DNA of 64,000 nt from positions 124,001-188,000 of the forward strand of contig SCMT01000005.1 of assembly GCA_005502915.1 (NCBI GenBank), given 5' to 3'. Positions 56,311 to 64,000 of this stretch are shown piece by piece. Below the pieces are notes generated by a model. The model was not told the DNA's origin, made no database searches, and worked only from the letters and a program-made list of their open reading frames with translations. The translations under genes and the position numbers were made by a program. Source of the stretch: Lysobacteraceae bacterium 2PB (GTDB lineage: Bacteria > Pseudomonadota > Gammaproteobacteria > Xanthomonadales > Xanthomonadaceae). How positions within the stretch are numbered: the first letter of the stretch is position 1; the number at the start of each line of letters is the position of its first letter.

Positions 56311-56625
56311 GAGGCCGTCTCTCCCGTGGTGGTGACCGCGCCGCCCCTGCCCGGATCGCCTTCGGGGCGCGCCGGGCCAGCAGGATGACCGGTCGTTGGG
56401 ACCATACACCCCCGGGGAAGTTCCCGGCGAGTGGCGGCGGGGGCCGCCGTGGCTGCAACATCGCCTGATCTGAGGCCGCGCCGCGCCTGCCACAAGGCAT
56501 GGCGGTTGGCGGGGCGTTCAGATCGGCGCATCCGGGCGGGCAACGTCCCGGCCCGGCCCCGTCATTGACGCGCCGGAAGCCACCCCGGATCATTCATCCA
56601 TTCTCCAGCGTATGGAACCGAACCC
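56311..56625. other. 315-bp divergent promoter region between rpoE and the FadJ-like gene
   Basis: It contains the sigma-E promoter of rpoE (56397-56424). No second gene or repeat was seen. It should also hold the promoter for the plus-strand fatty-acid oxidation gene. Confidence 0.6.
56397..56424 (-). promoter_or_regulatory. Sigma-E type promoter upstream of rpoE
   Basis: On the minus strand, GGAACTT (56424-56418), a 15-base spacer and GTCCCA (56402-56397). The -35 matches the sigma-E consensus GGAACTT exactly; the -10 resembles GTC(T/C)(A/G)A. It lies 87 bases or more upstream of the rpoE ATG, consistent with autoregulation. Confidence 0.65.
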
Positions 56626-58704
56626 ATGACCACAGGATCCTCCCCCCTGCCCGGCCTCGACGGCCTGCGCCTGCGCCACTGGCGGCTGGAACCGCGCCAC
56701 GATGGCGTGCTGGTGCTGTCGTTCGACCGCGAGGGCGAATCGGTCAACACCTTCAACCAGGACGTGCTGATCGAACTGGGCGCCCTGCTCGAACGCATCG
56801 CGCTGGAGCCGCCGAAGGCGCTGGTGCTGCGCTCGGCCAAGGAGAAGGGCTTCATCGCCGGCGCCGACATCAAGGAATTCGAGACCTTCGACCGCAAGGG
56901 CACCACCGCCGACGCCATCCGTCGCGGCCAGCAGGTGTTCCAGCGCATCGCCGAGCTGCCCTTCCCCACCGTCGCCGCGATCCACGGTTTCTGCATGGGC
57001 GGCGGCACCGAGATCTCGCTGGCCTGCACGTATCGCGTGGCCTCGAACGACCCGTCGACGAAGATCGGCCTGCCCGAGGTGATGCTCGGCATCTTCCCGG
57101 GCTGGGGCGGCAGCGCCCGCCTGCCGCAGCTGGTCGGCGCGCCGGCGGCGATGGACATGATGCTGACCGGCCGCGCGCTGTCGGCCTCGGCCGCACGCGG
57201 CATCGGCCTGGTCGACAAGGTCGTGGATCCGGTCGGTCTGGTCGAAGCCGCCGCGACCCTGGGCCTAAAGGGCGCCGAGCGCCCGTTCCGGCAGCGCTTC
57301 CTCGGCTGGGCGACCAATACCTGGCCGGCGCGCCAGTTCCTCGCGCCGAAGATGGCGCAGATGACCGCGCGCAAGGCGCGCAAGGAACACTACCCGGCGC
57401 CGTACGCGCTGATCGAGACCTGGCGCCGCAGCGCCGGCCTGGGCATCCAGCAGCGCCTGGACGCCGAGCGCAAGGCGGTGGTGAGGCTGGCCGGCACGCC
57501 GACCGCGCGCAACCTGATCCGCGTGTTCTTCCTGCAGGAACGCCTGAAGGGCCTGGGCGGCAAGACGCATGGCATCGAGCACGTCCACGTGGTCGGCGCC
57601 GGCGTGATGGGCGGCGACATCGCCGCGTGGGCGGCCTACAAGGGCTTCCACGTCACGCTGCAGGATCGCGAGCAGCGCTTCATCGACGGCGCCCTGCAGC
57701 GCGCGCAGACCCTGTTCGAGAAGCGCGTGAAGGATCCGGCGAAGCGTCCCGACGTCGTGGCTCGACTGGTCGGCGATCTCGACGGCGCGGGCGTGGCGAA
57801 GGCCGACCTGCTGATCGAGGCGATCATCGAGAAGCCCGAAGCCAAGCGCGACCTGTACACATCGGTCGAGCCGCGGATGAAGGCCGACGCGATGCTGACC
57901 ACCAATACTTCCTCGATTCCGCTCACCGAGCTGCGCGAACACATCGCGCGCCCGGCGCAGTTCGCCGGCCTGCACTACTTCAACCCGGTGGCGCAGATGC
58001 CGCTGGTGGAGATCATCCACCACGACGGCATGTCGCCCGAGGTCGAGAAGCGCCTGGCCGCGTTCTGCCGCGCCATCGACAAGCTGCCGGTGCCGGTCGC
58101 CGGTTCGCCGGGTTTCCTCGTGAACCGCCTGCTCTTCCCGTACATGCTCGAAGCGCTGACTGCGTACAGCGAAGGCATCCCCGGTCCGGTGATCGACAAG
58201 GCCGCGACGAAGTTCGGCATGCCGATGGGCCCGGTCGAACTGGTCGACACCGTCGGCCTGGACGTCGCCGCCGGCGTGGGCGCGGAACTCGCGCCCTTCC
58301 TCGGCCTGGAGATTCCCGCCGCGCTCGCCGCGCCGCCGGAAGCCGGCAAGCGCGGCAAGAAGGACGGTCAGGGCCTGTACCGCTGGGAGAACGGCAAGCC
58401 GCAGAAGCCGCAGGTGCCGGCCGATTACAAGGCACCCGACGACCTCGAAGACCGCCTGATCCTGCCCTTCCTCAACGAAGCAGTGTCGGCGCTGCACGAA
58501 GGCGTGGTCGCCGATGCCGAACTGCTCGATGCCGGCGTGATCTTCGGCACCGGCTTCGCGCCCTTCCGCGGCGGCCCGATCCAGTACATCCGCGACACCG
58601 GCGTCGATGTGCTGCTGGGCAGGCTCAAGGCGCTGGAAGCGAAGTACGGCCAGCGCTTCGCGCCGCGCCCGGGCTGGGACAACAAGGCGCTGAAGAACAC
58701 CTGA
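56626..58704 (+). CDS. Fatty-acid oxidation multifunctional protein, FadJ/FadB-like alpha subunit
   Basis: A 692-residue protein that should hydrate enoyl-CoA and oxidise 3-hydroxyacyl-CoA. Residues 1-300 form a crotonase domain (AKEKGFIAGADIKEFE oxyanion, HGFCMGGGTEISLAC, GLPEVMLGIFPGWGGSARLP). The NAD-binding domain starts at about residue 320 (HVHVVGAGVMGGDIAAWAA), and the HAD C-terminal part has NTSSIPLTEL, GLHYFNPVAQMPLVEII and SPGFLVNRLLFPYMLEA. It has no beta-subunit (thiolase) gene beside it. The acyl-CoA dehydrogenase at the right edge could be a pathway partner. Confidence 0.9.
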   Translation: MTTGSSPLPGLDGLRLRHWRLEPRHDGVLVLSFDREGESVNTFNQDVLIELGALLERIALEPPKALVLRSAKEKGFIAGADIKEFETFDRKGTTADAIRRGQQVFQRIAELPFPTVAAIHGFCMGGGTEISLACTYRVASNDPSTKIGLPEVMLGIFPGWGGSARLPQLVGAPAAMDMMLTGRALSASAARGIGLVDKVVDPVGLVEAAATLGLKGAERPFRQRFLGWATNTWPARQFLAPKMAQMTARKARKEHYPAPYALIETWRRSAGLGIQQRLDAERKAVVRLAGTPTARNLIRVFFLQERLKGLGGKTHGIEHVHVVGAGVMGGDIAAWAAYKGFHVTLQDREQRFIDGALQRAQTLFEKRVKDPAKRPDVVARLVGDLDGAGVAKADLLIEAIIEKPEAKRDLYTSVEPRMKADAMLTTNTSSIPLTELREHIARPAQFAGLHYFNPVAQMPLVEIIHHDGMSPEVEKRLAAFCRAIDKLPVPVAGSPGFLVNRLLFPYMLEALTAYSEGIPGPVIDKAATKFGMPMGPVELVDTVGLDVAAGVGAELAPFLGLEIPAALAAPPEAGKRGKKDGQGLYRWENGKPQKPQVPADYKAPDDLEDRLILPFLNEAVSALHEGVVADAELLDAGVIFGTGFAPFRGGPIQYIRDTGVDVLLGRLKALEAKYGQRFAPRPGWDNKALKNT

Positions 58705-58765
58705 CACGCCCACTGATCCCACGACTTCCGGACATCGGGCCAGACACAGGCGCGCGTCTGCTTTT

Positions 58766-58917
58766 GCCCCCTTTGCAAAGGGGGCGGCGGTCGCGCAGCG
58801 TCCGCGGGGGATTTGGGGCCTTGCCGATCAAGGATTTCGACACGCCGGGCCGTCCGTCGTGCTCCCGCAAATCCCCCCGCCGCGCTGCGCGCGCCGGCCC
58901 CCTTTGTCAAAGGGGGC
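58766..58917. repeat. BIME: two REPs in inverted orientation
   Basis: REP 1 (58766-58818) begins gccccctttgcaaagggggc and continues through a gcgcagcgtccgcgggggattt segment. REP 2 (58868-58917) is its inverse: gcaaatccccccgccgcgctgcgcg, then gccccctttgtcaaagggggc. A 49-base spacer separates them. This is the CCCCCTTTG-CAAAGGGGG plus GGGGGATTT class. They lie in the 378-bp gap between the FadJ-like and M1 peptidase genes; no gene was found in the gap. Confidence 0.8.
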
Positions 58918-59082
58918 GATCCTGCCTGTGCCGAGTCTGCCGGCCCGGGTGGATCGAGACCCGGGCCCGGTCATCCGGGACTTCCGGCATACGCCCCAGG
59001 CGCGCACGGGCCGCCAGAATCGGGAGTTTGTCCGCTTCGAGACCCGGGAGAGGGGTCCGGCGGCGTCCACTTCCCGGGGAAC

Positions 59083-61566
59083 ATGTTCGTGGGCATTCCA
59101 GTGTCGTTGCGTCCCGTCGTCCTGCATGGACTGATCTTCTCGACCCTCGCGATGGTGGTGTGCGCATTCGCGCCCGGTGCCGCCGCGCAGGCCCTGCGCC
59201 AGACCAAGGCGCCCTTCGAGGACAAGTTCCGCCAGCTCGAAGGCGAGGACTGGCCCACGCCGACCGATTACCGCAACGCCGCCGGCGCGCCGGGTCACCG
59301 CTACTGGCAGCAGAAGGTCGACTACGACATCCAGGCCCGCCTCGACGAAGCCGCGCGCACGGTGAGCGGCAAGGCGCGCATCACCTATCGCAACCAGTCG
59401 CCCGACGCCCTGCCCTACCTCTGGCTGCTGCTCGACCAGAACCACTACAAGCGCGATTCGCTGGCCGAGCTCAGCCGCACGGTGAACGGCGAGACCATCA
59501 GCCTGGGCGAAGTGCGCCGCGCCAGGCGCTACCAGACCTGGGAAGGTGGCTTCGAGATCCGCGCCGTCCGCGACACCAGCGGCCGCGCGCTGCCGTTCAC
59601 CGTCGTCGACAGCCTGCTGCGCATCGACCTGGGCACGCCGGTCGCCGCGAACGGCGGCACGGTCGCGTTCGACATCGAATGGTCGTTCCCGATGGCCGAG
59701 AACCGCGTGGTCGGCGGACGCAGCGGCTACGAGTGCTTCACCGACCCGGGCCAGGACGGCAACTGCATCTTCCAGGGCGCGCAGTGGTTCCCGCGTCTGG
59801 CGGTGTATTCCGATTACGAGGGCTGGCACAACAAGGCCTTCCTCGGTTCCGGGGAATTCACCCTGGAATTCGGCGACTACCGCGTCGCCCTGACCGTGCC
59901 GGCCGACCACATCGTCGCCAGCACCGGCGCGCTGGAGAACGCCGACCGCGTGCTCAGCGCGGCGCAGCGCGAACGCCTGCAGCGCGCGCGCGACGCGAAG
60001 GAACCGGTGTACGTGGTCACCCCCGACGAAGCGCTCGCGGCGGAGCAGACGAAGGCCAAGGGCGAGAAGACCTGGGTGTTCGAAGCGAAGAACGTGCGCG
60101 ATTTCGCGTGGTCGTCCTCGCGCAAGTTCGTCTGGGACGCGCTGGGCGTGCGCCAGGACTCGGCCGAACAGCCGCTGGTCATGGCGATGTCGTTCTATCC
60201 CAAGGAAGCGCGCCCGCTGTGGGACGCGTATTCGACCAAAGCGATCGCGCACACGCTGAAGGTGTACTCGCACTTCACCTTCCCGTATCCCTACCCGACC
60301 GCGCAGTCGGTGAACGGGCCGGTCGGCGGCATGGAATACCCGATGATCACCTTCAACGGCCCGCGCCCGGTGAAGGACAGGAAGACCGGCAACCTCACCT
60401 ACACCGAGCGCGCGAAATACGGCCTGATCGGCGTGGTCATCCACGAGATCGGCCACATCTACTTCCCGATGATCGTCAATTCCGACGAGCGCCAGTGGAC
60501 CTGGATGGACGAGGGCCTGAACACCTTCCTGCAGTTCCAGGCCGAGAAGCTGTGGGATGCGGACTACCCCTCGCGGCGCGGCGAGCCCAAGGACATCGTC
60601 GAGTACATGGTCTCGCAGGACCAGGTGCCGCTGATGACCCAGTCCGACTCGCTGCTGCAGTTCGGCGCGAACGGCTACAGCAAGCCGGCGACCGCGCTGG
60701 TGATCCTGCGCGAGACGGTGATGGGCCGCGAGCTGTTCGACCGCGCCTTCCGCGAGTATTCGCAGCGCTGGTACATGAAGCACCCGACGCCCTACGACTT
60801 CTTCCGCACGATGGAGGAATCCTCGGGCATCGACCTCGACTGGTTCTGGCGCGGCTGGTTCTACACCACCGACCACGTCGACATCGCGCTGGAGAAGGTG
60901 GTGCGCCATCGTCTGGACAGCGGCGACCCGGAGAAGGAAATGCGCCAGCGCCGCGAACAGCGCGAGGACGAGCCGAAATCGCTCACCGCGCAGCGCAACG
61001 CCGCGACGAAGCCGCTGGGACCGACCGTGGTCGAACGCGACCCGGCCACCCGCGATTTCTACAACCGCACCGACGAATTCACCGTCACCGCCGAAGCGAA
61101 ACGCAAGGCCGCGCGCGCCCGCGAAGCGCTCAAGCCCGAGGAGCGCGAGGCGCAGGCCACGACCGACAACTTCTACCGCTTCACCTTCGCCAACAAGGGC
61201 GGTCTGGTGATGCCGGTGATCCTGAAACTGACCTTCGCCGACGGCAGCGACGGCACCTGGCGCCTGCCTGCCGAGATCTGGCGGCGCAACGCGAAACAGG
61301 CGACCTGGGAACTGGTGACCGCGAAGACCGTGATCCGCGCCGAGCTCGACCCGCAGTGGGAAACCGCAGACGCCAACCGCGGCAACAACGTCTTCACCGG
61401 CGAGATCGAGACGAAGACGCTGCGCATCGCCAGGCCCGAGGAAACCGAGAACCGCATGAAGGATTCCGACCTCAAGGTCATGCCGGGCTCGCTGGAGACC
61501 TTCCCGGTCGCGCCGCCCAAGTCCGACGCGAAGGGGTCGGACGCGAAACCGGCGGGCACGCCGTGA
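59083..61566 (+). CDS. Exported M1-family zinc metallopeptidase
   Basis: An 827-residue protein read from ATG at 59083, preceded by GGGGA. A signal peptide (ISTLAMVVCAFAPGAAA-like) ends near residue 36, followed by an aminopeptidase N-type beta domain and the catalytic domain with VVIHEIGHIYFPMI (HExxH) and, 18 residues on, WMDEGLNTF with the third zinc ligand Glu. The GAMEN-like loop reads GGMEYPMI. The C-terminal part is charged and includes a DUF-type tail (KVMPGSLETFPVAPP). Its stop overlaps the next gene start by one base. Confidence 0.9.
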   Translation: MFVGIPVSLRPVVLHGLIFSTLAMVVCAFAPGAAAQALRQTKAPFEDKFRQLEGEDWPTPTDYRNAAGAPGHRYWQQKVDYDIQARLDEAARTVSGKARITYRNQSPDALPYLWLLLDQNHYKRDSLAELSRTVNGETISLGEVRRARRYQTWEGGFEIRAVRDTSGRALPFTVVDSLLRIDLGTPVAANGGTVAFDIEWSFPMAENRVVGGRSGYECFTDPGQDGNCIFQGAQWFPRLAVYSDYEGWHNKAFLGSGEFTLEFGDYRVALTVPADHIVASTGALENADRVLSAAQRERLQRARDAKEPVYVVTPDEALAAEQTKAKGEKTWVFEAKNVRDFAWSSSRKFVWDALGVRQDSAEQPLVMAMSFYPKEARPLWDAYSTKAIAHTLKVYSHFTFPYPYPTAQSVNGPVGGMEYPMITFNGPRPVKDRKTGNLTYTERAKYGLIGVVIHEIGHIYFPMIVNSDERQWTWMDEGLNTFLQFQAEKLWDADYPSRRGEPKDIVEYMVSQDQVPLMTQSDSLLQFGANGYSKPATALVILRETVMGRELFDRAFREYSQRWYMKHPTPYDFFRTMEESSGIDLDWFWRGWFYTTDHVDIALEKVVRHRLDSGDPEKEMRQRREQREDEPKSLTAQRNAATKPLGPTVVERDPATRDFYNRTDEFTVTAEAKRKAARAREALKPEEREAQATTDNFYRFTFANKGGLVMPVILKLTFADGSDGTWRLPAEIWRRNAKQATWELVTAKTVIRAELDPQWETADANRGNNVFTGEIETKTLRIARPEETENRMKDSDLKVMPGSLETFPVAPPKSDAKGSDAKPAGTP

Positions 61567-62108
61567 TGCGAGGTCTTCGCGGAATCTCCATCGCCCTCGT
61601 CTCCGCACTGCTGCTGGCCCTGTCCGCGCCGCTCTCCGCGCATCGCGGCCAGGACGCGCTGACCGTGGTCGAGATCGACGACGCGCGCGGCGAGGTGGTC
61701 GCCACCCATCACTTCGCCGCACACGACATCGAGCCCCTGCTGCCCCGCCTCGCGCCCGGCGCCGAGGCCAGCCTCGACGACCCGATGGCGCAGGCGGCAC
61801 TGACAGCGCACCTTGCCCGGCATTTCACGCTGTCGACCGGCGACGGCGAGATCGCGCTCACCCTCGATGCGCTGCGCCTGCGCGGCGACGACGTGCGCGT
61901 GGTCTATCGCGGCCGATTCCCGAGGGCCGCCACCGCGCTCGACCTGCAGTCCACGCTCGGCGCCGACCTCACCGCCGGCAGCAGCCACCAGGTCAACGTG
62001 CGACGCAATGGCGTGACCCGGACCCTGGTCTTCGAGGGCGCGGACGACGCCGGCACCGTCGCATTCGCTCCCCTCACCGGAAAGGCCACCGGCGCCGCCG
62101 GCCGCTGA
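61566..62108 (+). CDS. DUF6702 family exported protein
   Basis: A 180-residue protein with a signal peptide (GISIALVSALLLALSAPLSA) and one DUF6702 domain (HRGQDALTVVEIDDARGEVVATHHFAAHDIEPLL, VRVVYRGRFP). Proteins of this family are commonly encoded directly after an M1 metallopeptidase, as here; ATG at 61566 shares its A with the peptidase TGA. Function is unknown, and a partner role with the peptidase is only inferred from position. Confidence 0.8.
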   Translation: MRGLRGISIALVSALLLALSAPLSAHRGQDALTVVEIDDARGEVVATHHFAAHDIEPLLPRLAPGAEASLDDPMAQAALTAHLARHFTLSTGDGEIALTLDALRLRGDDVRVVYRGRFPRAATALDLQSTLGADLTAGSSHQVNVRRNGVTRTLVFEGADDAGTVAFAPLTGKATGAAGR

Positions 62109-62206
62109 TCTGCGCGCATAACGGGTTTTGAACATCGGGTCGATATGATCGGCCCGACCCGCGCGCATCGGCACAGGGTCGCAATCCAACGACATCGGGG
62201 GGTCGC

Positions 62207-62773
62207 ATGCGTTCGATCGCGTTCGTCACGTCGCTGGCTTTACGGTGCGTCGCGCTGTCCTTCGCGCTGGCCGGCGCGTCCCCGACCGCGCACGCGGCCG
62301 AGCCCGTCGCCTCCGTCGAGCAGCTCGACATCACCCGCTACGCCGGGGAATGGCACGAGATCGCGCGGCTGCCGCTGTTCTACCAGCGCAAGTGCAAAAG
62401 CGAGATCACCGCGCAGTACACCCTGCGCGACGACGGCCTGATCGGCGTGCGCAACCGCTGCCGCGACGAGGACGGCGAACTCGACGAGGTCGAAGGCGTC
62501 GCCCGCCAGGTCGCCGATCATCCGGGCCGTCTCGAAGTGCGTTTCGCGCCTGACTGGCTGTCCTGGCTGCCGCTGACCTGGGCGGACTACTGGGTGATCG
62601 CGCTCGACCCGGACTACCAATGGGCGATGGTCGGCGAACCCGGCCACGAATATCTCTGGATTCTCTCGCGCACGCCGGACATGCCGCGCGCGCGCTTCGA
62701 GGCACTCAAGGCCCGCGCCATCGAGATGGGCTACGACCTCGACGCCCTGATCGTCAGCGCCCCCTTGCGCTGA
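62207..62773 (+). CDS. Secreted lipocalin, Blc-like
   Basis: A 188-residue protein with a cleavable signal (ALAGASPTAHA, cut before AEPVAS) and a lipocalin fold. The family motif GxW appears as YAGEWHEIARLPLFYQRKC, with FAPDWLSWLPLTWADYWVIALDPDY for the later strands and WILSRTP near the end. Bacterial Blc binds lysophospholipids in the envelope. Unlike E. coli Blc it has no lipobox cysteine, so it should be soluble in the periplasm or secreted. Confidence 0.9.
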   Translation: MRSIAFVTSLALRCVALSFALAGASPTAHAAEPVASVEQLDITRYAGEWHEIARLPLFYQRKCKSEITAQYTLRDDGLIGVRNRCRDEDGELDEVEGVARQVADHPGRLEVRFAPDWLSWLPLTWADYWVIALDPDYQWAMVGEPGHEYLWILSRTPDMPRARFEALKARAIEMGYDLDALIVSAPLR

Positions 62774-62828
62774 GTGGCGGCTGACCCGCCTTGCGCAGGC
62801 TGCGCCGCGATGCGCACGCGGCGACTAG

Positions 62829-63094
62829 AGCGTGTTATGCACTTTTTCGTGCGCCGCGAAGGTCGTCCGGGGGCGTGAGCCAAGGCGCGCGCCGCCGCCA
62901 AGGCTGGCCGCCTTGGCAAGGTGCGCAACGCCGGATCGCGCCCCCAGACGGCCTTACCTCCGGGTTGCGCCCCTGTGGCGCCGATCCTGCGGCCCGTGGC
63001 TGGCCTTGGCCACCAGCCAAGGACTGCGCCACGGAACCTTGTCTCGGCGCCACAGGCTGCGCAACGCGGCATACGAAAAAGTGCATAACACGCT
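62829..63094. mobile_element. 266-bp MITE with 22-bp terminal inverted repeats
   Basis: The left end (62829-62850) agcgtgttatgcactttttc plus gt and the right end (63073-63094) acgaaaaagtgcataacacg plus ct are perfect inverse copies; beyond them the similarity continues imperfectly (gcgccgcg versus the inverse of cgcggcat). CTAG lies immediately outside each end (62825-62828 and 63095-63098), which looks like a 4-bp target duplication. The interior is G+C-rich with further inverted repeats (gcgcccctgtggcgcc and ggcgccacaggc) and has no gene. It lies in the 368-bp gap between the lipocalin and LEA14-like genes. The CTAG target suggests mobilisation by an IS5-family (IS427-type) transposase. Confidence 0.8.
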
Positions 63095-63141
63095 CTAGTA
63101 TTGTCGCTCCACGACACACCCCGCCTTTCCTGGAGCGCCCC

Positions 63142-63630
63142 ATGCGGTCACGCCGGTTCCCGCACATCCACTTCCTCGCCCTGACCACCCTCGCCCTGCT
63201 GCTCGCCGGCTGCGCGAGCGGCCCGATCAAGCGGGTGTCCGAGCCCACCGCCAGCATCCAGCAGCTCAGCGTCGGCGCCGACGGGCAATGGACGGTCGAC
63301 CTGCGCCTGCAGAACTTCAGCAACGTGCCGATGCGCTTCGACCAGGTCGCGCTCAAGCTGCGCACCGGCGACGAGGCCGCCGGCGAACTCAAGGCTTCGC
63401 CCGCACTCACCGTCGGCCCGGAATCGGTCGACACCCTGTCGATCAAGCTCACTCCCAGCGCACCCGCACGCCTGCTGATCGCCGGCACGCTCGCCGACCG
63501 CCGCAGCCTGTCGTACAAGCTCGAAGGCACGGTCACCGCCGCAGCGGAAGACCGCAAGCCGCGCGAGTACGACATCAAGCGCGACAGCGCGCTCAGCCCC
63601 GTGCCCGGCCTGCCGGGCGTGATGCGTTGA
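63142..63630 (+). CDS. LEA14-like (LEA type 2, WHy domain) lipoprotein
   Basis: A 162-residue lipoprotein with signal LALTTLALLLAGC (lipid-attachment Cys near residue 24) and a single LEA type 2 domain: IKRVSEPTASIQQLSVG, WTVDLRLQNFSNVPMRFDQVALKL, LSIKLTPSAPARLLIAGTLA. Such proteins occur in desiccation-tolerant plants and in many bacteria, where the function is unknown. The ATG at 63142 is 44 bp after the right CTAG of the MITE, so the element lies in or next to its promoter. Confidence 0.85.
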   Translation: MRSRRFPHIHFLALTTLALLLAGCASGPIKRVSEPTASIQQLSVGADGQWTVDLRLQNFSNVPMRFDQVALKLRTGDEAAGELKASPALTVGPESVDTLSIKLTPSAPARLLIAGTLADRRSLSYKLEGTVTAAAEDRKPREYDIKRDSALSPVPGLPGVMR

Positions 63631-63721
63631 TGCACCGCAGCATTTCCGCAAGCGGAGCGTTTGCTCCAATTCCGGCGCCCATCATCGGCGCCAGTCCATC
63701 CACACCGGATCCGCAGTCGCC

Positions 63722-64000
63722 ATGAACACCTACAAAGCTCCGCTCGCCGACATCCGTTTCGCGCTGTACGACGTGCTCGACAGCGAGGCCTTGTTCGCAC
63801 GCCTGGGCTTCGCCGACGCCAGCCGCGAGCTGGTCGACGCGATCCTCGACGAAAGCGCGCGCTTCACCGAAACGGTGATCGCACCGCTCAACCGCGTCGG
63901 CGACGAACATGGCTGCACGCTCGACAAGGCCACCGGCCGCGTGACCACGCCGCCGGGCTTCCGCGAGGCCTACCAGCAATTCGCCGAGAACGGCTGGGCC
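63722..64000 (+). CDS. Acyl-CoA dehydrogenase, N-terminal part (runs off right edge)
   Basis: 93 residues of an open frame that continues past the window. It starts MNTYKAPLADIRFALYDVLDSEALFARLG, continues DAILDESARFTETVIAPLNRVGDEHGC and reaches FREAYQQFAENGWA, the pattern of the helical N-terminal domain of long FadE-type acyl-CoA dehydrogenases. It would catalyse the first step of beta-oxidation, upstream of the FadJ-like enzyme at 56626-58704. Active-site and FAD-binding residues lie beyond the edge. Confidence 0.8.
   Translation, partial: MNTYKAPLADIRFALYDVLDSEALFARLGFADASRELVDAILDESARFTETVIAPLNRVGDEHGCTLDKATGRVTTPPGFREAYQQFAENGWA

Noticed and set aside
56499-62108. A plus-strand open frame of 1869 codons
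   Set aside because: Apart from its last part (the DUF6702 gene at 61566-62108) it is an out-of-frame shadow of the FadJ-like and M1 peptidase genes, a common effect of very high G+C.

Overview
The window is G+C-rich chromosomal DNA from a gammaproteobacterium, most likely a Lysobacter- or Luteimonas-like member of the Xanthomonadales. The evidence is gene order (pmbA-darP-tldD-yhdP-rng-maf, then rlmH, rsfS-nadD-holA-lptE-leuS; nagZ-hpt-mtnP; recO-era-rnc-DUF4845-lepB-lepA-mucD-rseA-rpoE), protein character, and a gene for a protein ending in an XVIPCD-like type IV secretion signal. No rRNA, tRNA, CRISPR array or prophage was seen.

Layout. 1-5407 is a minus-strand run: GNAT acetyltransferase, a tetrapyrrole-methylase-fold enzyme that looks like a split-borosin alpha-N-methyltransferase, a small protein that looks like its precursor substrate, a membrane diguanylate cyclase, an HD-type phosphohydrolase, and trhO. 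Part of this stretch reads as clearly less G+C-rich than its surroundings. 5644-9040 is a plus-strand housekeeping run (TPR protein, tilS, xseB, ispA). 9120-10453 holds two DUF4870 membrane proteins. 10542-20296 holds pmbA, darP, tldD, yhdP, rng and maf. 20404-25422 is accessory (SIMPL protein, TonB-like protein, old yellow enzyme, large unknown lipoprotein). 25738-35576 holds rlmH, a DASS transporter, a PhoX-type phosphatase behind a Pho-box-like site, ybjQ, and the rsfS-nadD-holA-lptE-leuS block. 35697-40679 holds a secreted lipase-like protein, an L,D-transpeptidase, a cold-shock protein, the purine salvage/peptidoglycan recycling trio mtnP-hpt-nagZ, and a CYTH protein. 40949-41974 is the XVIPCD protein. 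41998-56310 holds rlmD, ydbL-ydbH, a receiver-Hpt protein, recO-era-rnc, lepB-lepA and the sigma-E operon with an apparent autoregulatory promoter. 56626-64000 holds a fatty-acid oxidation alpha protein, an M1 peptidase with a DUF6702 partner, a lipocalin, a LEA14-like lipoprotein and the start of an acyl-CoA dehydrogenase.

The most interesting system is the candidate borosin RiPP locus at 3447-4819: methyltransferase and substrate are separate genes, the residues known to matter in fungal OphMA are conserved, and the precursor ends in a hydrophobic stretch plus an acidic tail. Other notable items are the orphan XVIPCD protein, a 266-bp MITE with perfect 22-bp terminal inverted repeats and CTAG flanks, several REP/BIME elements that overlap gene ends, a YdbH-YdbL pair without YnbE, and a conserved gene block split by accessory insertions.
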